Source of the DNA: Microbacteriaceae bacterium
GTDB lineage: Bacteria; Actinomycetota; Actinomycetes; Actinomycetales; Microbacteriaceae
DNA: 64,000 bases
Reading direction: 5' to 3'
Assembly (NCBI GenBank): GCA_025464975.1
Contig: JAODMT010000004.1
Location: 186,001-250,000, forward strand
Positions within the stretch are counted from its first letter, which is position 1. The number at the start of each line of letters is the position of its first letter. A program made the position numbers and the translations under genes. Under the pieces are notes generated by a model. That model was not told where the DNA came from, made no database searches, and was given only the letters and a program-made list of their open reading frames with translations. Positions 25,800-33,929 of the stretch are shown here, piece after piece.

Positions 25800-26864
25800 A
25801 TGGCCGTTGTAACCATTCGCCAGCTGCTCGACAGCGGAGTCCACTTCGGACACCAGACCCGCCGTTGGAACCCGAAGATGAAGCGATTCATCTTGACCGA
25901 GCGTTCCGGCAGCCACATCATCGACCTGCAGCAGTCGCTCCAGTACATCGACAAGACGTACGACTACGTCAAGGAGACCGTCGCCCACGGTGGCACCATC
26001 CTCTTCGTCGGTACCAAGAAGCAGGCTCAGGGCTCGATTGCCGAGCAGGCACAGCGCGTCGGCCAGCCGTTCGTCAACCAGCGTTGGCTCGGTGGGCTCC
26101 TCACCAACTTCCAGACGGTCTCCAAGCGTCTTGCCCGCATGAAGGAACTCGAAGAGATCGACTTCGACGACACGACACGCGGCTACACCAAGAAGGAACT
26201 GCTCATTCAGCGTCGCGAGCTCGTGAAGCTGCAGCGTTCGCTCGGCGGAATCCGCAACCTCACGAAGACCCCGTCCGCGATCTGGATCGTGGACACCAAG
26301 AAGGAGCACCTCGCCATCGACGAGGCGCACAAGCTTGGCATCCCGGTCATCGCGATCCTCGACACCAACTGCGACCCCGACGAGGTCCAGTACCCGATCC
26401 CGGGCAACGATGACGCGATCCGTTCCGTCGGCCTGCTCACCCGTATCATCGCGGATGCCGCGGCCGAGGGCCTCATCCAGCGTCACCAGAAGCCCGAAGA
26501 GGGCAACGTCTCCGCCGTCGAGCCGCTCGCCGAGTGGGAAGCGGAGCTGCTTGGCGCCTCCGAGACCCCCTCGACGGAGGCCGAGAACATCGAGGCCGCC
26601 GACGGGCTGGTCGCATCGACCGAGTCCGACACCGAGGCCGTTGCCGAGGTAGTCGCCGCTGCGGTTCCGACCGAAGAGAACGACGCGGATGCCGCTGTTG
26701 CCGCGCACGAGGCGACCGCGGACGAGACCCTCGTCCCGACCCACCACGTCGAGTCCGACGCGGACGCCGAGGCCAAGATCGAAGCCGCCGCGACGGACGC
26801 CGAGAAGGCTCACCCCGCCGACGCCAAGCCAGCTGCAGCCAAGCCCGCTGCCGCCAACAAGTAA
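25800..26864 (+). CDS. rpsB: 30S ribosomal protein S2 with long C-terminal tail
   Basis: A 354-residue S2 protein of the small ribosomal subunit. The core (residues about 1-250) is standard: [47 protein letters not shown], and [19 protein letters not shown]. Residues about 255-354 form an acidic, Ala/Glu-rich tail ending in [12 protein letters not shown], low-complexity and probably disordered; most bacterial S2 proteins stop near residue 240-260. ATG 25800 with a good ribosome-binding site. First gene of rpsB-tsf, ended by the terminator at 27714. Confidence 0.97.
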   Translation: MAVVTIRQLLDSGVHFGHQTRRWNPKMKRFILTERSGSHIIDLQQSLQYIDKTYDYVKETVAHGGTILFVGTKKQAQGSIAEQAQRVGQPFVNQRWLGGLLTNFQTVSKRLARMKELEEIDFDDTTRGYTKKELLIQRRELVKLQRSLGGIRNLTKTPSAIWIVDTKKEHLAIDEAHKLGIPVIAILDTNCDPDEVQYPIPGNDDAIRSVGLLTRIIADAAAEGLIQRHQKPEEGNVSAVEPLAEWEAELLGASETPSTEAENIEAADGLVASTESDTEAVAEVVAAAVPTEENDADAAVAAHEATADETLVPTHHVESDADAEAKIEAAATDAEKAHPADAKPAAAKPAAANK

Positions 26865-26874
26865 GGAAACAGCC

Positions 26875-27702
26875 ATGGCAGACTTCAGCCTGGAAGACCT
26901 CAAGACCCTGCGCGAGCGCCTCGGCACCGGCATGGTGGAGACCAAGAATGCTCTCGTCGAGGCCGGCGGTGACCTCGACAAGGCCACCGAGCTGCTTCGC
27001 CTCAAGGGAGCAAAGGGTAACGCCAAGCGCGCCGACCGCTCCACAAGCGAGGGCCTCGTCGCCGCTAAGGAAAACGGTTCGACCACGACGCTCATCGAGC
27101 TGGTCTGTGAGACCGACTTCGTGGCCAAGGGTGAGCGTTTCGTCACCCTCGGACAGACGGTGCTCGACGCTGTCGTAGCCGCCGGCGCAACGACGCCGGA
27201 GGAGGGGCTTGCTGCCCCCGCCGGCGACGAGACCGTCGCGGACCTGATCAGCAACGAGGCAGCGATCCTCGGCGAGAAGATCGTTTTGCGCCGCGTGGCC
27301 GTTGTCTCCGGTGACAAGTTCGCGGTCTACCTGCACAAGACCAACAAGGACCTGCCGCCTCAGGTCGGCGTTGTTGTCGGATACTCGGGAGACGACGCGG
27401 AGACCGCTCGCAGCATCGCGCAGCACATCTCGTTCGCCGACCCGCAGTACCTCAGCCGCGACGAAGTTCCGGCCGCGGACGTCGAGACCGAGCGTCGCAT
27501 CGTCGAGGAGATCAGCCGTGGCGAGGGCAAGCCCGAGGCCGCCCTCCCGAAGATCATCGAGGGTCGCGTCAACGGCTTCTTCAAGCAGGTAGTGCTCCCC
27601 GAGCAGGATTACGCTCGCGACAACAAGCAGTCCGTCGCGAAGGTGCTCAAGGATGCCGGACTCACCGTGTCCGGCTTCGCCCGCTTCAAGGTCGGCGCCT
27701 AG
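26875..27702 (+). CDS. tsf: Elongation factor Ts
   Basis: A 275-residue EF-Ts, the GDP/GTP exchange factor of EF-Tu. N-terminal UBA-like domain (LEDLKTLRERLGTGMVETKNALVEAGGDLDKA), then the two signatures LRLKGAKGNAKRADRSTSEG and ELVCETDFVAKGERF with the Tu-contacting TDFVA. The C-terminal core ends FARFKVGA. Starts 10 nt after rpsB with GTAAGGAAA ahead, so co-transcribed. Full length for actinobacteria. Confidence 0.97.
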   Translation: MADFSLEDLKTLRERLGTGMVETKNALVEAGGDLDKATELLRLKGAKGNAKRADRSTSEGLVAAKENGSTTTLIELVCETDFVAKGERFVTLGQTVLDAVVAAGATTPEEGLAAPAGDETVADLISNEAAILGEKIVLRRVAVVSGDKFAVYLHKTNKDLPPQVGVVVGYSGDDAETARSIAQHISFADPQYLSRDEVPAADVETERRIVEEISRGEGKPEAALPKIIEGRVNGFFKQVVLPEQDYARDNKQSVAKVLKDAGLTVSGFARFKVGA

Positions 27703-27713
27703 CAAGTCCACAC

Positions 27714-27749
27714 GAAAGGCCCGGATCGCTCACGCGATCCGGGCCTTTC
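27714..27749 (+). terminator. Strong terminator after tsf
   Basis: A perfect 16-bp stem: GAAAGGCCCGGATCGC, loop tcac, GCGATCCGGGCCTTTC. It directly follows the tsf stop. The stem closes with GAAAGG/CCTTTC so the 3' side carries CCTTTC rather than a full T-run. Symmetric, so it may act in both directions. Confidence 0.88.
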
Positions 27750-27808
27750 GCTGCGTCGGGCTCCTCGCGGTGTCGCGGTGCCCCTTGCGGTGTCGCGCCT
27801 TTCGCTGC
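27744..27808. repeat. Nested short direct repeats beside the tsf terminator
   Basis: CCTTTCGCTGC occurs at 27744-27754 and 27798-27808; between them GCGGTGTCGCG occurs at 27767-27777 and 27787-27797. The first copy of CCTTTCGCTGC overlaps the right arm of the terminator. Looks like local duplication. Confidence 0.7.
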
Positions 27809-27829
27809 CCAGGGCGCCCCCATTTGCTT

Positions 27830-27906
27830 AAAACGCAGGAGATTCACCACTTCCGCGCGGTTTCCGCGTGGTTGAGCTGCTTTCGGTGGTGAATCTCCTG
27901 CGTTTT
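27830..27906. repeat. Large palindromic element with 21-bp perfect arms
   Basis: The arms at 27830-27850 (beginning AAAACGCAGGAG) and 27886-27906 (ending CTCCTGCGTTTT) are perfect reverse complements over 21 bp, with a 35-nt loop that itself holds CGCGG-ttt-CCGCG at 27856-27868. No reading frame is supported here. It lies between the tsf terminator and pyrH. Likely a REP-like or small non-autonomous element, or a very stable RNA hairpin. Confidence 0.85.
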
Positions 27907-28104
27907 GGGTGAGCACTGGGGCCGTGTCGTCGGAGCGCTTCCTTGGGGATGACCTTGTCACCCGGGGGGGCAACTTCGGCTGGAAATTCGCCGCGCGAAC
28001 GGCCGTTGTTGTCCCTTGGAGACCGGGCGCCGGGAGACGGGGCAGCGGACCGACCCGATCCCATCGGATACCCTGTACGAAGTTACGAAACGTTAGGAGC
28101 AGGC

Positions 28105-28818
28105 ATGATCGAAGCGCGCAAAAGACGGGTTCTGCTCAAGCTTTCCGGTGAAGCCTTCGGCGGGGGGTCGCTCGGCGTCAATCCCGACATCGTCAGCGAG
28201 CTCGCGAAGGAGATCGCCGAGGCGGCGAAGGATGTCGAGATCGCCATCGTCGTCGGTGGGGGCAACTTCTTCCGCGGGGCCGAACTCAGCCAACGCGGCA
28301 TGGACCGCGGGCGCGCCGACTACATGGGCATGCTCGGCACCGTCATGAACTCTCTCGCGCTTCAGGACTTCATCGAGAAGGCCGGGGTCCAGACCCGCGT
28401 GCAGTCGGCGATCTCGATGACGCAGGTCGCGGAGCCGTACATCCCGCGCCGAGCCGAGCGCCACCTCGAGAAGGGCAGAGTAGTCATCTTCGGCGCTGGT
28501 GCCGGACTCCCGTTCTTCTCCACCGACACCGTCGCCGCCCAACGGGCGCTCGAAATCAGCGCCGACGTGGTGCTGCTCGCCAAGAACGGGGTCGACGGCG
28601 TCTACGACGACGACCCCCGAGTCAACCAGGCAGCCCTCAAGCTCGATCATGTCACCTACCAGGAGGCCCTCGTTCAGGGCCTCAAGGTGGTGGACTCCAC
28701 GGCGTTCAGCCTGTGCATGGACAACGGGATGCCGATGGTCGTCTTCGGAATGCAGCCGCACGGCAACGTGACGGCGGCGATCCGTGGCGAGCGCATCGGC
28801 ACGCTGGTCAGCAACTAA
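28105..28818 (+). CDS. pyrH: UMP kinase
   Basis: A 237-residue bacterial UMP kinase (amino acid kinase fold): UMP + ATP gives UDP + ADP. Visible: [56 protein letters not shown]-like [15 protein letters not shown], and [18 protein letters not shown] 28105 has TTAGGAG upstream; the open frame continues upstream into non-conserved sequence. First gene of pyrH-frr-cdsA; these are separated from tsf by the terminator and palindrome, so a separate promoter between 27907 and 28104 is needed, but I see no convincing one. Confidence 0.96.
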   Translation: MIEARKRRVLLKLSGEAFGGGSLGVNPDIVSELAKEIAEAAKDVEIAIVVGGGNFFRGAELSQRGMDRGRADYMGMLGTVMNSLALQDFIEKAGVQTRVQSAISMTQVAEPYIPRRAERHLEKGRVVIFGAGAGLPFFSTDTVAAQRALEISADVVLLAKNGVDGVYDDDPRVNQAALKLDHVTYQEALVQGLKVVDSTAFSLCMDNGMPMVVFGMQPHGNVTAAIRGERIGTLVSN

Positions 28819-28853
28819 ACTGACCTGAGCCCATTCCCTCTGAAGGAGACCCC

Positions 28854-29408
28854 GTGATTTCGGATGTCCTGGCCGAAGCCAAAGACAAGATGCACAAGTC
28901 AGTTGAAGCCGCGAAAGATGACTTCAGCAACGTGCGCACTGGCCGTGCCAACCCGGCGCTCTTCCAGAAGATCCTGGTCGACTACTACGGAACGATGACG
29001 CCGCTCGGCCAGCTCGCCGGAATGAACAACCCGGAGGCTCGCACCCTCGTCATCACGCCCTACGACAAGGGCGCGCTCAAGGAGATCGAGCGGGCGATCG
29101 CTACGGCCCCGAACCTCGGAGCCAACGTCGGCAACGACGGCACGATCATCCGGGCGACTCTGCCGGAACTCACCGAGGAACGTCGGCGCGAGTTCGTGAA
29201 GATCGTGCGCGCCAAGGGCGAGGACGCCAAGGTGTCCATCCGCAACATCCGCCGCAAGGCAAAGGATGACCTCGACGCGCAGAAGACGGAGGTCGGAGAC
29301 GACGAGGTTGCCCGCGGCGAGAAGGAACTCGAGGCGGTAACCAAGTCTCACATCGACGCGATCGACGACGCACTCAAGAAGAAGGAAGCCGAGCTTCTCG
29401 AGGTATAG
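28854..29408 (+). CDS. frr: Ribosome recycling factor
   Basis: A 184-residue RRF, which splits post-termination ribosomes with EF-G. Visible: [28 protein letters not shown], the hinge and [26 protein letters not shown], and [36 protein letters not shown] 28854 has GAAGGAG 5 nt upstream. Lies 35 nt after pyrH and its stop directly abuts the cdsA start. Confidence 0.97.
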   Translation: MISDVLAEAKDKMHKSVEAAKDDFSNVRTGRANPALFQKILVDYYGTMTPLGQLAGMNNPEARTLVITPYDKGALKEIERAIATAPNLGANVGNDGTIIRATLPELTEERRREFVKIVRAKGEDAKVSIRNIRRKAKDDLDAQKTEVGDDEVARGEKELEAVTKSHIDAIDDALKKKEAELLEV

Positions 29409-30395
29409 ATGCCTGACGCTCCCGACGACGCTCCAGCCGGCAAGAAGACGCGCCGCGGTCGCTTCCAGCGCGAGGGGATAGAGGCGCGCGCTCACGCCCT
29501 CGAGGAAGACTTCAAGGCACAGGTCGCGGTGACCCGCGCGCACATCGACGCGACAACCGTGAAGATCGAGGCGCGCACCGGCCGTAATCTTCCGCTCGCG
29601 ATCCTCATCGGCGTCGGCCTCGCGCTGCTCCTGATCTTCAGCCTTGTGTTGGTCAAGGCGCTGTTCATGATCTTCGCCGGCGCGCTCATCGTGTTCACGG
29701 CATTCGAGCTCGCCAGTGCTCTGCGCTTCTCTGGGCGGGACGTTCCCCGCTGGCCGACCGTCATCGCCGCCGCCGCCACCGTGCCGGCGGCCTTCTACCT
29801 CGAGGACCAGGGGCGCTGGCTCGTCACGATCGGCGGCATCGTGTTCGTCGCGGTCTGGCGTCTGGCCGAAGGCCTCGGGTCGACGCACCGCAAGTCGGCG
29901 CGTGGCACCTGGTCGGATGTCGCGGCCGGCACGTTCGTACAGATCTACGTACCGTTCCTCGGCAGCTTCGCCGTGTTGCTCGCGGCACAACCGGGCGGCG
30001 AATGGTGGACCCTGGCGTTCCTCCTTCTCGTGATCTGCATCGACACCGGCGCCTACGCGAGCGGGCTGCTGCTCGGTAAGCATCCGATGGCCCCTCGAAT
30101 CAGTCCCAAGAAGACCTGGGAGGGCTTCGCCGGCTCGCTCGTCGTCGCGCTCATCGCCGGTGTGCTGCTCTCGATCTACATGCTCGATGAGCCCTGGTGG
30201 TTCGGGCTGATCCTCGGCGCCGTGATCGTCTTCACGGCCACGGTAGGCGACCTCACCGAGTCGCTCATCAAGCGAGATCTCGGCATCAAGGACATCAGCA
30301 CGTGGCTGCCGGGACACGGGGGCTTCCTGGACCGGATGGACTCGATCCTGCCGAGCGCCGCGGCCGCGTACATCCTGTTCCTCATCTTCCGCTGA
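29409..30395 (+). CDS. cdsA: Phosphatidate cytidylyltransferase
   Basis: A 328-residue membrane enzyme that makes CDP-diacylglycerol from phosphatidic acid and CTP. The first ~60 residues are soluble and charged (an N-terminal extension typical of actinobacteria), followed by about eight membrane segments. The CdsA signature is complete near the end: GDLTESLIKRDLGIKDISTWLPGHGGFLDRMDS, with PRISPKKTWEG before it. ATG 29409 starts immediately after the frr stop. Classical frr-cdsA order. Confidence 0.96.
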   Translation: MPDAPDDAPAGKKTRRGRFQREGIEARAHALEEDFKAQVAVTRAHIDATTVKIEARTGRNLPLAILIGVGLALLLIFSLVLVKALFMIFAGALIVFTAFELASALRFSGRDVPRWPTVIAAAATVPAAFYLEDQGRWLVTIGGIVFVAVWRLAEGLGSTHRKSARGTWSDVAAGTFVQIYVPFLGSFAVLLAAQPGGEWWTLAFLLLVICIDTGAYASGLLLGKHPMAPRISPKKTWEGFAGSLVVALIAGVLLSIYMLDEPWWFGLILGAVIVFTATVGDLTESLIKRDLGIKDISTWLPGHGGFLDRMDSILPSAAAAYILFLIFR

Positions 30396-30493
30396 TCTCA
30401 CGAGTCGGATCGGCGCGAAGGCGGCAGATAAGTACGGAGCGGGATCGGTACACAGGCTCCATAACCCAACGACACAGCACCCGCACAGCCAAA

Positions 30494-30522
30494 TTAGCGA
30501 ACCCCCGGGATTAGTGCACAAT
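30494..30522 (+). promoter_or_regulatory. Candidate promoter with leaderless start
   Basis: TTAGCG (30494-30499), 17-bp spacer, CACAAT (30517-30522), then 6 nt to GTG 30529. No Shine-Dalgarno sequence precedes that GTG. The -35 and -10 are poor matches, but the spacing equals that at other starts in the window. Confidence 0.4.
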
Positions 30523-30528
30523 GGACCC

Positions 30529-31080
30529 GTGAGCACAACCTTTCCCCGCACCCGCAAGTCGCAGCATGGTTACAGAATTGACCAGGTCGAAGACTTCCTC
30601 GAGGACGCCCGCCGCGCATACTCCGTCGGACCGAACGAACCCGCCGTCGTGAGCGCAGCCAACATTCGCCAGATGGCCTTTGCTCTCGAGCGTGGCGGCT
30701 ATTCACCGACCCATGTGGATGCGGCGCTCGAGCGGCTCGAGGACGCATTCGCCAGCCGGGAGCGGGAGCGCGCCATTCAGGAACGCGGTGACGAGGCCTG
30801 GTACACCGAAGCCCGGAGCACCGCTCGCGAGATCATGGATCGACTGCTCCGACCGGCGGGTCAGCGCTTCAACCGGACGGGACTCCTGAGCGAGGGTTAC
30901 AACACCAGGGACGTCGACGCCTTCGCCGAACAGCTCATTACGCACTTCAGGGACGGGAGGTCGTTAAGCATCGAGGACGTGCGGAACTCCGCCTTCCGCA
31001 CCAAGAGGGGCGGATACCAGGAGGCGCAGGTTGACCTCTTGCTCGACACCGTTGTGCACGTGATGCTCGCGGTGCGCTGA
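30529..31080 (+). CDS. DivIVA-domain protein
   Basis: A 183-residue cytosolic protein built of repeated DivIVA-type motifs: FPRTRKSQHGYRIDQVEDFLEDAR near the start, and FNRTGLLSEGYNTRDVDAFAEQL and FRTKRGGYQEAQVDLLLD later. Each resembles the membrane-binding tip of DivIVA (FxxxxxGYxxxxVDxFL). Between them AANIRQMAFALERGGYSPTHVDAALERLED is another copy, giving four. No long coiled coil follows, unlike true DivIVA/Wag31. Likely a polar or septal adaptor; role unknown. GTG 30529 chosen on the spacing of an upstream -10-like sequence; GTG 30514 in frame is possible. Confidence 0.82.
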   Translation: MSTTFPRTRKSQHGYRIDQVEDFLEDARRAYSVGPNEPAVVSAANIRQMAFALERGGYSPTHVDAALERLEDAFASRERERAIQERGDEAWYTEARSTAREIMDRLLRPAGQRFNRTGLLSEGYNTRDVDAFAEQLITHFRDGRSLSIEDVRNSAFRTKRGGYQEAQVDLLLDTVVHVMLAVR

Positions 31081-31126
31081 CCGCCAACGGGACTTTTGGG
31101 CCCACCTGGGCTAGGCTCTCTTACCT

Positions 31127-31774
31127 ATGGGCAGGCGAACGCACTATTCAACTATCCAGGCCGAAGCAAGCGGAGCCGGAACCGCACTCAAGGGACGGCA
31201 GCAGCGCACGCGGCACAGCCTCCCAATCTTCTCCTTCACAGCGGCTGTAGCACTCGTTTCTGTGCTCGCCGTCGCACCGGTTAATGCCTCTGCCGCTTTC
31301 GCCCAACCCGTCGTGTCGACGGGGCCAGCGCAGAGTCTCTCCGTCAGCGGACCGTTCGTTCACGCGGTCACACGCGACGGGTACGAAGTTACCAAGAAGG
31401 TAGTGGTGGTTCCCCCGAAGCCCGTTGCCGCTCCAGGCAAGTCGGTCAGCGCTCCGTCTGCGGGCGTTCCGAACCCGGGCAGTGCCCAGGCGATCGGACA
31501 CCAGATGGTTCTGGCTCGCGGATGGGGCGAAGACCAGTACTCCTGTCTCGTCTCGCTGTTCAACCGGGAGTCCGGGTGGAGGGTGAACGCGGCAAACCCG
31601 AGCGGTGCGTACGGCATCCCACAGGCGCTTCCCGGGTCGAAGATGGCCTCGGCCGGAGCTGACTGGGCCACCAACCCCGCGACGCAGATTGCCTGGGGCC
31701 TTGGCTACATCACCGGTCGGTACGGAACCCCGTGCGGGGCGTGGGCACACAGCCAAAACACCGGCTGGTACTGA
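31127..31774 (+). CDS. Exported lysozyme-like (SLT) domain protein
   Basis: A 215-residue exported protein. A long basic N-terminus precedes the signal segment FTAAVALVSVLAVAPVNASA. A Pro/Val/Lys-rich linker (KKVVVVPPKPVAAPG) leads to a C-terminal lytic-transglycosylase-like domain from about residue 120: WGEDQYSCLVSLFNRESGW with the candidate catalytic Glu, NPSGAYGIPQALPGSKM, and QIAWGLGYITGRYGTPCGAW. Small proteins of this type are common in Micrococcales and are thought to remodel peptidoglycan. Two Cys (SCL and TPCG) may pair. ATG 31127; TAGGCT at 31112-31117 could be its -10. Confidence 0.87.
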   Translation: MGRRTHYSTIQAEASGAGTALKGRQQRTRHSLPIFSFTAAVALVSVLAVAPVNASAAFAQPVVSTGPAQSLSVSGPFVHAVTRDGYEVTKKVVVVPPKPVAAPGKSVSAPSAGVPNPGSAQAIGHQMVLARGWGEDQYSCLVSLFNRESGWRVNAANPSGAYGIPQALPGSKMASAGADWATNPATQIAWGLGYITGRYGTPCGAWAHSQNTGWY

Positions 31775-31839
31775 CGCTCCTCCACTGACGGCGTGGGTCG
31801 CCGCTCGAGGCGAGAGAGATCGAGCGTCCGGGTGGGTCG

Positions 31840-31845
31840 TAAGCT
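31840..31845 (+). promoter_or_regulatory. -10-like hexamer TAAGCT for a leaderless start
   Basis: TAAGCT ends exactly 6 nt before GTG 31852, with no ribosome-binding site. Confidence 0.5.
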
Positions 31846-31851
31846 CGTAGG

Positions 31852-32151
31852 GTGCCACGATCCAATCGCCCAAGAGGACAACGCACCGGTGGCGGTGACG
31901 ACAACGAGTTCGACCTGTCACGGGTGATCTACGGGAGCCTCCACACCGAGTCGAAGCGAGACGGAGAGTGGAACGTGCAGCCCCTTTCCCCCACATCGGC
32001 ATCGAAGTATTACACCTGCCCGGGATGTGGGCTCGAGATTGCGCCCGGGATCGCGCACGTGGTCGCATGGCGAGCCGACGGCCTCATGGGGGAGACCGAT
32101 GACCTTGCCGCGCGTCGGCACTGGCACTCGCACTGCTGGAAGATCAAATGA
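31852..32151 (+). CDS. Small zinc-binding-like hypothetical protein
   Basis: A 99-residue protein with a basic N-terminus (PRSNRPRGQR) and a C-terminal cluster CPGCG...HVV...RHWHSHCW that could bind zinc. Function unknown. Its stop overlaps the next start (ATGA), so it is coupled to the alpha/beta hydrolase. GTG 31852 is preferred because of the -10-like TAAGCT 6 nt upstream. Nothing else can be assigned. Confidence 0.75.
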   Translation: MPRSNRPRGQRTGGGDDNEFDLSRVIYGSLHTESKRDGEWNVQPLSPTSASKYYTCPGCGLEIAPGIAHVVAWRADGLMGETDDLAARRHWHSHCWKIK

Positions 32152-32855
32152 TCGAAATCCGGGCCGGCGTGGAACTTCCCGCCCGCCGAGAAGACATCGA
32201 GTTGCACACGGCGGACGGCCTCACCCTGGTCGGGGAGTTGTCGCTTCCCCAGGATCGAGACCCGGTGGCGACGATCGTCGCCCTTCACCCGCTGCCGACC
32301 GCCGGCGGCTTCATGGACTCGCACATCATTCGCAAGGCGGCGGCGCGACTGCCGGCGCTTGCCGACCTCGCAGTGCTCCGATTCAACTTCCGTGGCGTCA
32401 GCTCCCCGCGCGGCACCTCCGATGGCGAGTTCGGCGACGGTATAGAGGAGAGGCACGATCTCGCCGCAGCGATGGATTTCGTCGCGTCCCGACACCTGCC
32501 GCACCCGTGGCTGCTCGGCTGGTCGTTCGGAACCGAGGTCGTGCTCAAATACGGCCGCGAGCATCCGATCGACGGCGCAATCCTGCTCTCTCCTCCGCTC
32601 CACCGCGCTACCACCCGGGAAGTTGCAGCGTGGTCCGGCGACGCCAGGCGGCTCGTCGCGGTCATTCCCGAACTGGACGACTACCTGCGTCCCGCCGCGG
32701 CGGCCGAACGATTCGCCGCGGTGCCGGAGATCGAGCTCATCCCGGTGGCGGGTGGCAAGCATCTGTGGGTGGGGGAGGCGCAGACCAAGCGGGTGCTCAC
32801 TGAGATCGTGGCGCGGCTGAATCCCGCCGCGCTGCCCCTCCCGGAGACCTTCTAG
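32148..32855 (+). CDS. Alpha/beta hydrolase
   Basis: A 235-residue soluble alpha/beta hydrolase. Visible: ALHPLPTAGGFMDSHII, RFNFRGVSSPRGTSDGEFGDGIEERHDL (the RGxxxSxG region after strand 4), the nucleophile elbow GWSFG, and a late His in GGKHLW. This pattern is close to the family of small hydrolases with an HPLP motif (YtmA/COG2945 type). Start overlaps the upstream stop (ATGA). Its TAG stop shares the bases CTAG with the stop of the opposite gene. Substrate unknown. Confidence 0.85.
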   Translation: MIEIRAGVELPARREDIELHTADGLTLVGELSLPQDRDPVATIVALHPLPTAGGFMDSHIIRKAAARLPALADLAVLRFNFRGVSSPRGTSDGEFGDGIEERHDLAAAMDFVASRHLPHPWLLGWSFGTEVVLKYGREHPIDGAILLSPPLHRATTREVAAWSGDARRLVAVIPELDDYLRPAAAAERFAAVPEIELIPVAGGKHLWVGEAQTKRVLTEIVARLNPAALPLPETF

Positions 32856-33904
32856 AGTTCGTTCTGCCGCGGGACGACAACCTGGTCGATGATAAGCAGA
32901 ACCGCCGCGGCGACCGGGATGGCGATGAGCGCGCCGAGAATGCCGAGAAGCGATCCGCCGGCCAGGGCCGCGATCACGACGACGGCGCCTGGCACCTTCA
33001 CCGCCCGGTTCATCACCCGCGGGTTGATCACGTACGCCTCGATCTGCATGTACGCGAGGTAGTAAATCGCGACCCAGAGCGCCACTCCCGGCCCGCTGAG
33101 GAGCAGGGTGCTGAGGGAGATCAGGATGCTTCCGGACAGCGTTCCGACGAGGGGAACCAGCGCGAAGAGGAACGCGACGAAGGCGAACAGAGCCGGGTAT
33201 TTCAGCCCGAAGATGGACATGATCGACAGGAACACGAAGCTCAGCAGGCCGTTGGCGAGGGCGATAGTCCCCTGACCGACAACGTAACGTCCGACCGATG
33301 CGCTGATCTGCTCGGCGAGGTCGGAGAAACGCGCTCGCTTCGAGGCCGGAACCAGGCGATAGAGGCCGCGCTTCATGCTCGAGAGCGAGGCGACGAAGTA
33401 GAGAGTGAGGATGAAGATGATGAGCGCACCCGTGACGCCGCCGAAGATTCCGACGCCCACCGCGAGCAGCCCGCCGCCGATGGTTGCGACGTTGTTCTGC
33501 AACCACTTGCTGGCATTGTCGACGAGTTGCTGCACGTTGATCCAGCTCGGCAGATTCTTCTGGGTGTCCTGAATCCAGCTCTGCCGGGAGATCGTGGCGA
33601 TGAAGTCCGGGAGGCTTGAGATCAGATTGCTCACCTGATCCGCTATCACCGGCACCACGGCGAAAATGAGGGCGGCGAACACCGCGAGGATGCCGGCGAA
33701 AACGGTGAGCATCGCCGTCCAGCGCGGGAAGCGGTGCTTCTCGAGCCAGGACACTGACGGGTCGATTCCCAGGGCAAGGAACAGGGCCGCACCGATGTAG
33801 GTGAGGATCGTGGATAGCGTCCCAATCGCGCCGCCGATGGCCATCGCGACAAGAACGCCGAGACCCCCGAGCAGGCCAAGCCGGAAGGCGTTGTGGATTT
33901 TCAC
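32852..33904 (-). CDS. AI-2E family permease
   Basis: A 350-residue integral membrane protein with about eight membrane segments and the AI-2E/PerM arrangement: N-terminal helices, a soluble stretch (residues ~95-150: DFIATISRQSWIQDTQ...), then FVFLSIMSIFGLKYPALFAFVAFLFALVPLVGT and EAYVINPRVMNRAVKVPGAVVVIAALAGGSLLGILGALIAIP. GTG 33904 has AGGAG upstream. Some members export autoinducer-2 or exchange Na+/H+; the substrate here is unknown. Lies 25 nt downstream of the coiled-coil gene in the same direction. Confidence 0.92.
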   Translation of the reverse strand: MKIHNAFRLGLLGGLGVLVAMAIGGAIGTLSTILTYIGAALFLALGIDPSVSWLEKHRFPRWTAMLTVFAGILAVFAALIFAVVPVIADQVSNLISSLPDFIATISRQSWIQDTQKNLPSWINVQQLVDNASKWLQNNVATIGGGLLAVGVGIFGGVTGALIIFILTLYFVASLSSMKRGLYRLVPASKRARFSDLAEQISASVGRYVVGQGTIALANGLLSFVFLSIMSIFGLKYPALFAFVAFLFALVPLVGTLSGSILISLSTLLLSGPGVALWVAIYYLAYMQIEAYVINPRVMNRAVKVPGAVVVIAALAGGSLLGILGALIAIPVAAAVLLIIDQVVVPRQNEL

Positions 33905-33929
33905 TGCGACTCCTGAGTGCTAGAGGCTA

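Noticed and set aside
27830-27906. Palindrome as an IS end or ordinary terminator
   Set aside because: No transposase frame or target duplication is seen, and the gene already has a perfect terminator at 27714-27749.
32148-32855. Frameshift or overlap problem at the shared CTAG stop with the AI-2E gene
   Set aside because: Both proteins have complete family ends; the two stops simply share four bases in convergent genes.
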